From Adineta ricciae (Eukaryota > Rotifera > Eurotatoria > Adinetida > Adinetidae): DNA of 64,000 nucleotides. Location: assembly GCA_905250025.1 (NCBI GenBank), contig CAJNOJ010000198.1, positions 1 to 64,000 on the forward strand, read 5' to 3'. The position numbers were made by a program, and so were the translations under genes. Under the pieces are notes generated by a model, which made no database searches, was not told where the DNA came from, and was given only the letters and a program-made list of their open reading frames with translations. Shown in pieces: positions 23,241-33,835 of the stretch (position 1 is the first letter of the stretch; every line of letters starts with the position of its first letter).

Positions 23241-24931
23241 AAAAAGACAATTTAAGCTCGCGATTTCAAAGATCGGACATCTTTGTTTTGTGCCATATCT
23301 ACCGGAAAAGACCAAATCATCATTTATTCAACTTCGCCGAAGAGTTCTTTTTCTTACCATGATTCTTTTGCATGAATAAGGCCGCCATTATTGACCTTAA
23401 GTTATTTTTTTATAAATAGATCTCTGTATTTTAGAACATTATTTGATCTACAAAAAAGAAGAAGAAGAAGAAGAAGAAAATTTTTGTTTAATCTTATAAA
23501 ACAAAAGGATCTCTAGAGATTTTCAATCAATTCGTATTTGACATTGAAAGTGCGTAGGCTCTACCAGTCCTATTCACCATACGCATGATTGTCTCTGTTC
23601 CTGTCTTTGATAGTGCATTCAGCTCGCTATAGGTTTTCCTTGTTTCTCCTAGCTCGATTTTCATTGGTTAAAAGACCATTGCGCTAGATGGTTTTCCTCC
23701 TATATACACGCTTTTTTCTCTTCATCTTAGTTTTTAATAAAATAATTGTTTTGACGGCAATTTCAACGTCTGTTTGAAGTTTAACAGCTTTTTTTATTCT
23801 TCTAAGTGAAAATATAATGAAGATATTTACGATGATTTGCGAAGATGTAATTAACTATAGTTTTCTTTTTTTCGAAAAGAAGCAATTTTGCCATTGAATG
23901 TGCGGTGCGTCAAAAGTTCAATATTGACATTCTGAGAAGAGAAATGTTCTTCGACGAAGGAGAAGGTCTGTTTGTCAATTCAATTCAAACATTGGTCGAC
24001 GGGTTCAATGAAAACCTTTTATTGATGGTTGATAACAATAGGAAAAGATAACATCAGTTTATTTTGTGAAATAAAACAGCTGTGGCTTCAATTAAGCTTA
24101 TATACTTTAAAACGATTACTTGATCTAATCTGATCTCTCGTTTGACTTTGTTTTCATACGAAATATCGACGAAGTTTCACTTGGCTTTTTCAAATGATTA
24201 TTCATTGCTTATACAGTTCTCTATTTCATCAAACAATCCATCCTATAAATCGACACATTTGAAAACGAGAGAGAGAGAGAGAAGCAAAAGGTGAATGTGA
24301 ATATGTGACGATATCCAATAGCCTAAATAGATGTGACACGATAATATCACCTATATGCATTCGGCTTGTCAGTTTGTTTTTAACATCCCTTCGAGCAATT
24401 GCTTTCTCGCTTTTATCCTAATGTGCATGTTAAATATACGCACATATTCATTGACTGATGACCATCCTCTTTTCACCTATCTATGCATTATTATCTTTTC
24501 AATAGGTGAAAAAAATCCATGCTTGAATGCATTCAATATGAAAAGCTGCTTGACTTATGAGAAAGAATGAAAGAGAGCGAGAGAGAGAGAAAATGAGACA
24601 ATTGTTAAAATGAAGAGAAAAAAACGAACTTACTACCTATAAATACAATCACGAATACATTGAAATACAGACATATGTTTTAGTTCGAAACAAAATAAAC
24701 AGTAAGTTAAATTTAAAAACGAAAGCATTATTCAAAGAGTTTTTGTGATGGTGATTTCTCAATTCACATTCTCTTTCAATAGTGCCTTTGTCTACCTAGA
24801 CGTGTATGTGAACTACGAAATATCTATACGATTGAACTCAAACCAATATTATAATGTCTAGTTTTCTTTTCCTTAGAAATCAATGCAGAATTTTTAGAGA
24901 TTATATCACAAAGAAGAATGTATTTGCTCGA
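23241..24931. other. Intergenic between RIM and the C1q gene
   Basis: The left end is the RIM promoter or 5' exon region. It holds GAA repeats (23457-23477) and a GA repeat (24267-24282). No convincing gene was seen. Confidence 0.6.
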
Positions 24932-26042
24932 TTAATTGTCTTCGTGAATTAGAAATCCACCAAATGTAGTATATCGCCAACCATATAGGGATGTTTTGAA
25001 ATTATAGTCAGCATCATTACGGGATTGGGCACGAATGTATATTCGATCGCCTCGATTCAAAAATAAAACCACAGTTGTCGACGCCGTATTCCAAACGGGT
25101 ACTTTCTGATTCTTAACAGCTGTTAAATAACCCTCGACCCATAGCGGAACAACATTTTCCGTATTTTTACATAGAGAGACAGATGCCTGAAAAACGATTA
25201 ACGTAAGAGGAAATAAACGCAAGAAGCAACAAGGAAACATACGATATGATTTGCCGGCACACAAACAGTTAAACTAAATTCATAGAGACCGTTGATTGGG
25301 GCATAGTAGATACCTGTTGTTCTATTTAAATGATAATTCTTGTTTAGTAAAATATCATCCCAAACGATTATAGACGAATCTGCTTGCAAAGAGTAGGTGT
25401 TATTCAATGCGACAAAAAAAGCAGACTTGATATTCGAGTGACCGTCACGGCCTAAACAAAACGAATGGAGATTCGTGGTGAATGTTAATAGACGTAAAGT
25501 TTACCTGGTGGGCCGGGCAATCCGGGCGGACCACTTGGTCCTTGCATGCCTTGTTTTCCTGGTGGACCAGGCGGGCCTACATCAGCCAAAAAAGTGTTTT
25601 TCAAAATTTTCGCTTTTTTAAATCAAAACATACGTACCTGCCGGTCCTTGAATATCAAGTGTCACTCGATTTCTTGCATCTGAAGAAAAGAATATTTAAA
25701 TAAGTGCATAAAATTATTCATTATTTTCCTACTTGGACAATTGATATGTAATTTACACTGCTTGGATGCTGATGTCTTCGAACCAGCAGAACCATAAGTT
25801 GTTGCTATGGATGAATATGACTGTTGAGAGTTTGAGTAAGGATCATTATTCGGATTCCGCTTATTCAAATAAGGTGAAGGTGTTTGTGGCTGTTGTTGTT
25901 GTTGTTGTTGCTGTTGAGATGGTTGATATGCATAATAATTATATGATGGTGGTGAAACTGGTCCGTACGAATTAGCAATAATAGGTTCTGTTAGAAGCAC
26001 CGGTAGAGTAAGCAAACCGAAGGTGAAGATGTGATAAATCAT
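24932..26042 (-). CDS. Secreted short-collagen C1q-domain protein
   Basis: The ATG at 26042 opens a signal peptide (HIFTFGLLTLPVLLTEPI). A Tyr/Pro/Gln-rich stretch with a poly-Gln run follows, then a conserved-looking Cys pair (QCKLHINCPS). Two short exons (about 25690-25440) encode about ten Gly-X-Y triplets (GPPGPPGKQGMQG), and two exons (25440-24932) encode a C1q-like jelly roll: NTYSLQADSSIIVWDD, YYAPINGLYEFSLTVCVP and, near the end, TTFGGFLIHEDN before TAA. C1q proteins trimerise through the collagen stalk and act as secreted lectins or pattern-recognition and adhesion molecules; the ligand here is unknown. Intron phases agree across all joins inspected. Confidence 0.85.
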
Positions 26043-27342
26043 TTGTAAAACTAAAAAATGAGGAAATCAAGTTATGGCTTCAAATAGAATCAATTCCAGT
26101 AAACTTATTTATACAACACAACGGGCGATCGATGTGTATATGATTGAAAAAATGAAATTAACTCGAGTGGAAGGAGAAAAATAATATCAACGAATCGTTT
26201 AGATTAGAAGTTGCAGAGAAGGTCGATTTCCTATTTTAATGTGTTAGTACGAATAGCTTCCAGCTTCATTCCGCCCTCTCTCTCTCTCTATATATATATA
26301 TATATGTTTATATGTATGTAAAAAATTGCTATAGACATCGTCATTTGTCACAAGTACTAATTTCTATTGACGTTTACAGAAACCTGCTTTCTCTTGTAAA
26401 CTAACATCAGCAAATGCAATAAGCCTACCTTATTTCCTGTCAATCAAAAGATCGTTTTTATTTGACTGTAAAGAAAAATACTGAATTGATGATGTGCATA
26501 GGAAAACGACATACTTGATCAATTATGAAAGAAAATCAGAATCCATGATGGACTATTTTATTATTCTACGTGTTGTCGTTACCGTATTAAAGCCAACGAT
26601 TGACTCGGAATAATATTGAGAAAAGAAGGAGCACAGAAGAGAAAAGAGAAAAATCAAAAATAGTCTTTGAGATCGATCTCTTTCTTTTCTTTTTTTTCTA
26701 ACTTTAATCAAAGTAATAGAATAATGAGAAGAAGAAGAAGAAAGAATAAGTGTAAATAATACATCTCTGCTCTCGTCATATCGACTGCCAATTTGTAAAA
26801 ATCGTTTCTTTCCGTGTGTGCATTTCTCGTAAGTTTATTAACAATATCTCGATAAGAAAAAAACCATCGAAGGTCAAAACATAACAACGAGCAGATTACC
26901 GATCGAATTACTTTCATTTTCATCCACGAGATGATCGTAGTTATAACAAGCCTGGTGCACGGGATCCTGAAATCGAAATGTAATCACGTCCGACTACGGT
27001 TAGTCACTCTTTCGCTTATGGATATTCTTGCTTGTTAATTAAACTATATCGAATGTTGAAGCATCCGGAAAAATGTTCTCTTAATGAACACAGGATCTCT
27101 TTTAAATGCTAGATGTGTTCTCACATCACACATTCCTCTCGGCAATCGAAAGAGAAACGGAAGAAAAATAATTTTTTTTCTATTATATTCGTTAATTTAT
27201 TCAAGGACAAGAGCTTTTGCTTTTTGTGTTGAAACACATAGTCTAGAACATGTCAAATAGGCATGGATAATTACGATTAATGAAACGGCAATTGTTTACA
27301 AACAAAACGAAAGAATTCTATTGATTCTTTTCCTCCTTCGAA
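26043..27342. other. Intergenic
   Basis: Contains the promoter of the C1q gene and a composite TC/TA microsatellite at 26276-26305. No supported gene was found. Confidence 0.6.
26276..26305. repeat. TC then TA microsatellite
   Basis: A run of TC units passes directly into TA units, about 230 bp upstream of the C1q gene start. Confidence 0.85.
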
Positions 27343-27956
27343 TCAAAAGCAGGGTTCAATGGACTCACGAACCAATTGTTCAAGATAACGTTGATCAATT
27401 TCATCGAAATGATTCTCAAATTCACTGTCAACATCCAGTACACCTAACACTTGTCCTTGTTCATCGTTCGACGATGTTCGGCGAATAATTGGGACAACAA
27501 TTTCCGACAAGGAAGCTGACGAGCAAGCTAAGCAAAGAATAGACTCGATTTAATTAATAAAAGTAACTTTATTCATACCAATATGGCCTGGGAATTGATG
27601 AACATTCGGCACTAAAATAGTCTGTCGTTGAGCCCAGCTCGTGCCGCAAACACCTTTGTTCAATTGAATCCTTGTACATGCTAATGGACCCTTTGAAAGA
27701 AGAGATTTTCTCAACACTAATTTTTTCATCTGAAGATTTTTACTTGAAATGGGCCAAGGACCAATTGATTATCTTTAACTAGATAAAATCCGACCCACCA
27801 AAATGCGAAGATTTCTTTGAGTACTGCGCTGATGTTCGCAAGATTTGCAATCAAATCCTTTTCATATTGAACTAAGCTCTTGATTTCAGTAAGAACCTGT
27901 TTGTATTTCTGCTCTTTCGATGCATTTTTGTCAATATGCTCGAGACTCTCCGGCAT
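27343..27956 (-). CDS. Free methionine-R-sulfoxide reductase (GAF-domain fRMsr)
   Basis: Three exons encode a compact GAF-fold enzyme of about 165 residues. Signature blocks are WWVGFYLV and LVLGPFQGPLACTRI in the N half, KGVCGTSWAQR in the centre, and HQFPGHIACSSASLSEIVVPI before a C-terminal EFENHFDEIDQRYLE helix. The three cysteines used by bacterial and yeast enzymes for catalysis and recycling (in ACTRI, KGVCGT and HIACSS) are all present. The enzyme reduces free methionine-R-sulfoxide with thioredoxin-type donors, protecting against oxidative damage. It is common in bacteria and fungi and absent from most animals, so horizontal acquisition followed by intron gain is plausible. The ATG at 27956 lies 105 bp downstream of the preceding gene's stop; see the junction feature. 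Confidence 0.9.
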
Positions 27957-27995
27957 GTTTTATGATACTTCGAATGACCTTAGCACGCGTTCTTT

Positions 27996-28045
27996 TATCT
28001 AACAAGAAAAAAGAAAAGAAAAGTAGATAATTGTTTCTTTTTATT
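27996..28045 (-). promoter_or_regulatory. Operon-like junction: poly(A) signal, then a splice acceptor
   Basis: Between the stop at 28062 and the ATG at 27956 the minus strand has AATAAA (28045-28040), then a long pyrimidine tract ending in TTGTTAG (AG at 28000-27999), then 42 nt to the start codon. There is no room for an upstream exon of the reductase, so the acceptor fits spliced-leader trans-splicing of a downstream cistron. A 5' UTR intron that skips the upstream gene is the alternative. Confidence 0.45.
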
Positions 28046-28061
28046 GATAAGATGAATCATG

Positions 28062-28662
28062 CTAGACACGATGAGGAGCGACATTGAGTTTAAAGTCGAA
28101 ATTTTCGAGTTGAAATTTCCGGGAAGATGTTCGAGGAATTGAGGATGGCTGAGGTTCCACATTCTTATTTAGATTCGTTGTGTTTGAGCCCATTCGTTGT
28201 CTGTTTATTTGTTTGCGATCCGTGTGTGCTGAAAGACTGGAAGATTTTTGGAAATGTTCAACATTCTGTCTCTGCGTAGATTCCAACGAGGAAGGAAATT
28301 CAGTAAATGTACTTGACCGACGTCGAACGAATTCATGGGGATGAAAACGAACACGACGTTTTGGCGGTGGTACCGTTTTCGAAGATGAAACACGTCTTGT
28401 TTGATTAATATCGAACTCCGCAGGTAAGAAATCACTTAAATTCGTCGGACGCTCATTGTTTGACAGTGGTGTGATTATTGGTAAAATGATAGATGGTTCA
28501 GAGGATAGTTTGGTATCAACCTATGAAATTGAAATGAATAGATCATGCAATTTTGATCGAAAGTGTTTAGTCAAAGTAAGATATTTTATCATTAATTGGT
28601 TTATGCTTATTCAGAGAGGCCTGTTTAACAGTATAATGATAACATTTATCGCTCTTTTCCAT
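28062..28662 (-). CDS. Small disordered basic protein
   Basis: The main exon (about 28530-28062) reads from VDTKLSSEPS through an Arg/Ser-rich middle (KRRVRFHPHEFVRRRSS) to FQLENFDFKLNVAPHRV and a TAG stop. The proposed first exon starts at ATG 28662 (MEKSDKCYHYT) with a weak GTTAAA donor, and the acceptor TTTCATAG before VDTK is good and in phase 0. No known domain was seen. The short PPPKRRVRFHP motif resembles PP1-docking or basic patches, but this is only suggestive. It lies between two other minus-strand genes at very short spacing. The start is uncertain. Confidence 0.5.
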
Positions 28663-28862
28663 AATTATTTGTCTGGTGAAAGTCTTCAAGGCATGAGTTT
28701 TCTTTTTCAAATTATGACACTTCGATCAAGGACAATAGATATACAGATCAAACATAAGCAGGTACTTCACGAACAGCAGTGTGTTAATTCTCAAAAGATA
28801 TATACAAATAATAGAGAAAGGAACTTCTGACACACAAAGCAAAACAGAGGATAAATGTATAG

Positions 28863-30531
28863 GTTAAGTGATTAGGTTTTGACGAGGTTCACGTAAAGCA
28901 TCAGGAATAATAACATTGCCGGAGATAGGGTCACGCAAACGCACCACTGGTTTCGTATGTTGAGGCTTTTCGATTTTGTCGGCATATTCTCTCGCCTAGA
29001 AGTATAGAATATCATCATTCGAATCAATCATGATCACTGCAAACACACAAGTTAGACATACTGAAAAAGCAAGTAAAAAAATTATGGTTACAAAAGTCAA
29101 AACACGATTAAAAGCGATTTACGTCAATTGACGGTCTGAGTCTATGTGTACATTAAGCATTCGTATAGGTGAATTTTTTGTGCAAAGAGCATTTGCATGT
29201 TTTATTGTGTTCACGTCTGATTTGACGTTCAAAGTCTCTCACCTCTCGTGCAGACGAAAAGTAAGATTCAGTGGCATCGTGCTGCAAAAAGTGTACGAGT
29301 GTATATATTTATATGCATAAGATGAAAAATGATTTGTTAATTCATATCAAGTTAGTTGAAAAGCCGAAGAATATTGACTCGTTCTTACCCGTTGGTATCG
29401 TGGCGTCGATGAAATTGGGTTTCGTTGTTGAGAGTAACCGGTTTGTGATTGCCTTTGCGCTTCGATTTTGTTATGATTAGTTTCTCGAACAGCTTTTGAA
29501 TAGACTTTTCGTCGGTCCTGTTTGTTTACCTAATCACAAGTAAACGAAGTTTGATGAAGAGTATCATATAAATAAGAACTTTTTCTGTAAATGTTCGATG
29601 GTCCGTATTTCCAAACATCGGACCAAAGCCGCCATTTTGAACAAAGTTTCTGTAGTCGTTCAAAACGTATCTTCGAGTTGATTTCTCCTCTTGCAAACGA
29701 CGTTGATGTTGTCGAAAAGCATCGACGTAGCTACCTGAAATAAACAGACGTTTCTAGAGGCTTCTCTTGAATAATTAACAATTCTTTCTACTAACCTGGA
29801 TCAGGTGCCGATAAACCGTAAAGATACTCATGAATATTAAAATTATTTCCAGTATAGCCAAAACGATTCTCTTGATTCGTTCCAGATGATTTCGATTTTG
29901 TTTGATTGTGATTAGAATTATAACTATTTCTCCCAGATGTATGATTGTTAATGGCTGTGGATGGAGGTTGATAATTATTCCGATCCGTTATCTGTACACG
30001 GCGTTTTTGTGTTGATGTTTGCGTACGATTACTTGGAGCGGGCGTGGAATATGTTAATTCCCGATTGCCATTCGGTTCGAAAGTTTGAGATTCATTGAGA
30101 TTGGGTTTATGTTGAGAGATATCATTCGGTGGTTTATATTGGAATGATTGGGATAATTTTGGACGTTCTCCGGGTACTTGATAATATCGTGGCTGCTGTT
30201 GTTCTTCTTCTTGGGAATAAGAAACAGCAGGAAGTGTAGGTCGTTGTTGATTCGTTGGCATGGTATAATCGTAATTAGATCTTGATGAAAGGAGATACGA
30301 TGGAATTGGTCGTGAATTGTACAATGTATTTTTCCAGAGGATCTAAACAAATCGAATTGTGAAAGTTTTCGAACATCGTTGTAAATGCACACGAACCCAA
30401 TCTAGATCGTAAGTTGGTTCATGCGTTAGAAATGAACTACCATAGGTTCGCGAATATATAGACGGAGTTGCAACAGTCGGTAACTTCCATGTTGGTGCCA
30501 AAAATGAGTACTCAGATTCGAGTGCATTCAT
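28863..30531 (-). CDS. Disordered Gln/Asn/Ser-rich protein, unknown
   Basis: The ATG at 30531 begins MNALESEYSFLAPTWKL. The second exon (about 30340-29800) is rich in Gln, Asn, Pro and Tyr and ends NFNIHEYLYGLSAPDPG. Later small exons give SYVDAFRQHQRRLQEEK, VNKQDRRKVYSKAVRET and, last, VVRLRDPISGNVIIPDALRE before TAA at 28863. Most of the chain should be disordered; the short helices with RQHQRRLQEEK and REYADKIEK could be coiled coils. I do not recognise the family. Its style resembles the gene just upstream, so the two may act together, for example in a filament or cilium, but this is a guess. Confidence 0.6.
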
Positions 30532-31081
30532 TTCTGCGTGTCTCTACAACATTATATAGGCACTTAAACATGACTCTCGTGTAGTTTGAATGTTTACTTT
30601 GCCAACGCAATAGAATGTCTCGTGCTCTCTTCGGTTGTTTTCGTTTCTAATTGGATTTTGAAATGAGAAGAAGACAGAGTGGTGAGTTTATATCGAGTAG
30701 ATGAAATGTCTAATTCAATAATCATCTACTCGTGTTTGGCAAAAAAAACTGAACTTGATCTTTCTCTTGCCTCGATCAGTAAGTAGTTTTTATTTCGAAC
30801 AAGCGTTGAGAAGAAGGACAACGAAGGTGTACGACAACAACAATCAAACAGAACGATCGACAAATAACGTTAAAATTTAAATTATATTGATCTGGAAAAA
30901 AGTCATCATAGCGACGTAAAAAAAACTTGTCGAGAAAGAAAAAAAAAACTTCTCTTTACTCTTTGTTGTTGAATGAAAATGAGAATTTTGATGTATTATT
31001 TATTCACAGATAGAAAAAACATGAACTTGTGCGTTCGCGATTCTCTAATTGGTCATTAAAAAACGATGAGAGATGCATATT
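30532..31081. other. Short intergenic gap
   Basis: AT-rich DNA between two head-to-tail minus-strand genes. No coding signal was seen. Confidence 0.6.
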
Positions 31082-33109
31082 TTAATGTATTCGTTGACGA
31101 AAATCGCTCAGTGATTTGTCTTCTTCCAACGTGTATAAATTGCTGGTAACTTGTCGCAGTTTTAAATGCATTGCCCGTGGTGTTCGATTAGGAAAATCAT
31201 CGTCATTATCTTCTATGCCACTTGTTTCTCGTCCAACGGAATCATATTTTGCATAGCTCACTTTTTTCTTTTTTCGTTCGGGATCGATTTTCTTTCGATT
31301 GGCATTGAAATCAGCAAGATTGTCATAGTCGGCATCCGGTCGACGAGTGCGAAGCGCATTTCGAACTTTTTCGTTTGCTTTTATTTGATTAGCATCGCGA
31401 ACATCTTTTTGTTTGGTTTGTGTCGTTATTTCTGATCGGTGTCGTTGCAGCGAACGATCAATAGATTTTGTTCTACCATTTTTCATTTTTTGACGAGGAG
31501 TTAGATTACTTGACTCGGTTTCCTAGATAAATACAGAGAGAAGTTTGAAAAGAAAAAGAAAATGATTTAAAGTAACTTGAGAAGCATCTTTGTGAAGAGC
31601 GTTTTGCTGAAGGGATTTAGCGATTTCATTTTCTTGCCATTTATCATAATTTCGATAGCGGACGCGCTCGGCATACGACCGTGATTGATCATAGAGTTCT
31701 TTCTATTCATATAAAGAAAATATTCAGGTTTTATCGACTCGACTGCTCAACTTTTTCTTCTTTGAAGATCGATAACAGATTGCCTTTTCTCAATTCGAGA
31801 AAACCGTTCGACGATGGCGATTTCACCACACTTTGAAGTAATTCATCTCGAGTTGAATGGCGAATATAATCACCGTACTGGAGGCGCTTCGCTGTTGTTT
31901 CACTCTAGGAGAAAATATATTTTGCAAGGAGTGAAATGTCAAACAGACATGTTGTTTGTTTTTACTAATTCTTTTTGTTGCTTAGCACGATCAGAACGTA
32001 ATTTTTGCAGAGCTTCACGAAAACGTTCATCTGCATTCTTGTGAAGATTGTCGTGATCACTTAATTCACTTTGAGTAAAATCGAAATGTGGTGAATCCGA
32101 TGAAAACTAAATGAAGGAAAATACACATTGGAGAGAATCCTGCCGAGGTTGACTACTTGTGTTTGATCTTGTCGTTTCCAAGACTTTGCTGTCGTGGCGC
32201 CTGGTAAACGTTTCGAAGATGATGGTTCATACAAAGATGTTTTCGGATTTGTTGGATTTTGCTGATCTTGATAACGAAATTTGAAATAAGTGCAAAGATT
32301 TCGTAAACGAATAACTTACGATATGGTTTAGTTGATGTTGGCTGATGTGGAGACGCATCTTCACTGTCGATTTCGTCAAAATATGGATCGTTTTGAATTT
32401 CATAGGTCTTGTCCCGACTAATTGGCTGAGTGAATGATTTCGATTTATTTCGATTGACTTTGTTTTCGATCGGTTTTGAACGTATGGATTTATCAGATTG
32501 GGTTGGACTCGTATGTTCAGTTTTCACTGCCAAAGCTTGTTTCGTTGATTTGCCGTCTGCTACGGGTTTCTTCTTTGCATCATTTACCCATCCGTCAACA
32601 GGCACCGATAGATTTGCTCTTTCATCCTCATAAGTCCCATTCGTTGTCGGCTTTCTATTTACATCTTTAATAGGTTGAGTATGTAATGTTGATTGTTTTG
32701 GCGTTTTCGTTTGTAATGTAGGTTGATTCGATTGAGATGATGGATTTGGATCGGTATTGTTTGTATATAGTTGATGATTCTGTTGAACATTAGGAAATTT
32801 ATTAATTGAACGAGCCACGCTTGATGCTGTGCCGAGACTTTCTTCATACTCAGGCATTTCATTTAGTGAAGGAACAGGATGATTGGGCAGAACTGGCTTT
32901 CGCGAATTCGCTATTGAAGAACTTTGAGACACGGACGGTCGTTGATGCGTCACTCTTTCCTGACTGAATCTCGGATCATTATTTCGATAGGAATTCTCTG
33001 TTTGATAGGGATTTGCAAAAGCTGCACGTGTATTTGACTCAATATTGGGCAATACTGTTTGATTGTATGATGCTGGATATTCTGCTAAGAGATTTGACCC
33101 GTAGCTCAT
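31082..33109 (-). CDS. Disordered, coiled-coil-rich protein, unknown
   Basis: The ATG at 33109 starts a long Ser/Asn/Gln/Pro-rich exon (to about 32325) ending near DPYFDEIDSEDASPHQP. Further exons follow: about 32265-32155 (NPKTSLYEPSSSKRLPG); about 32105-31980 with HKNADERFREALQKLRSD; about 31900-31750 with KRLQYGDYIRHSTRDELLQ; about 31705-31580 with SYAERVRYRNYDKWQENE; and a final one at about 31520-31082 with a Lys-rich stretch (DPERKKKKVSYAKYDSVG), ending LSDFRQRIH. The C-terminal half has charged helices typical of coiled coils. No catalytic domain was seen. The composition resembles centrosomal or ciliary accessory proteins, but I cannot assign a family. Splice sites are GT/AG with introns of about 50-60 bp. 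Confidence 0.65.
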
Positions 33110-33835
33110 GTTTTCTTTTTTCCAATGCCGATTAATGAAACAAATAGTTTTATGTGACTTTTCTTCGTTTCATTTTTTCTTCTTTTTATTCTTTCACGCA
33201 CATGTGTTTATACTGTCATGAAAGAATGCGAATCCTTTTAACGTCAGATGTATGTGTTTGTGTGTGCATGAATGAGAGCTTTTTGTCGGTCGAATGAGAT
33301 TTATATCGAGAGAATACGTTAAAATAAAAGTTAAATTTAGTGACGTCGGTATGAAAACACCGATTACTTGTTTAATAGAATCGACTCAGTCTTGATTTAA
33401 AGACAACAAAGAAATCAAAAGTTTCGTTCTGTCCTTCGACACGAAAAGAAGAACAAGTGATTTTTGTTTCACTCATGCATTCTCATCAAATGTCGCGCCT
33501 TTGTTCAATCAGCGTGCTCAGATTACACTCTCAGCCGATTAACGTATGTGTTGTGTCCGACTTCTTCCCAAGGTCTAAAAGAATGTATATATATATATAT
33601 GTTAGTGAAGACGACTGCTTTTGTCTCTTTGTACAAATGACGAGACAGACGACGTGATCAAATGACCTCACTTTCGAAAAACAACGTCATCGAATGTATG
33701 TGAAGAACTAGAGAAATTTGAGAATAAAAGAAAAAAAGACGAGATGATCTTATTTTCGAAAATGTCTGATTGTCACGGATCTATTCTATTGCATTCATCG
33801 TTGGTAGTCGCAAGACAAACGGTTAAAAGAAAAAA
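33110..33835. other. Divergent promoter region
   Basis: Sits between a minus-strand start (33109) and a plus-strand start (33836), so it must hold both promoters. AT-rich, with a short TA run near 33587-33600. No gene was seen. Confidence 0.6.

Noticed and set aside
32430-32633. Plus-strand frames over the 32-33 kb disordered gene
   Set aside because: Complementary shadows of the minus-strand coding exon.
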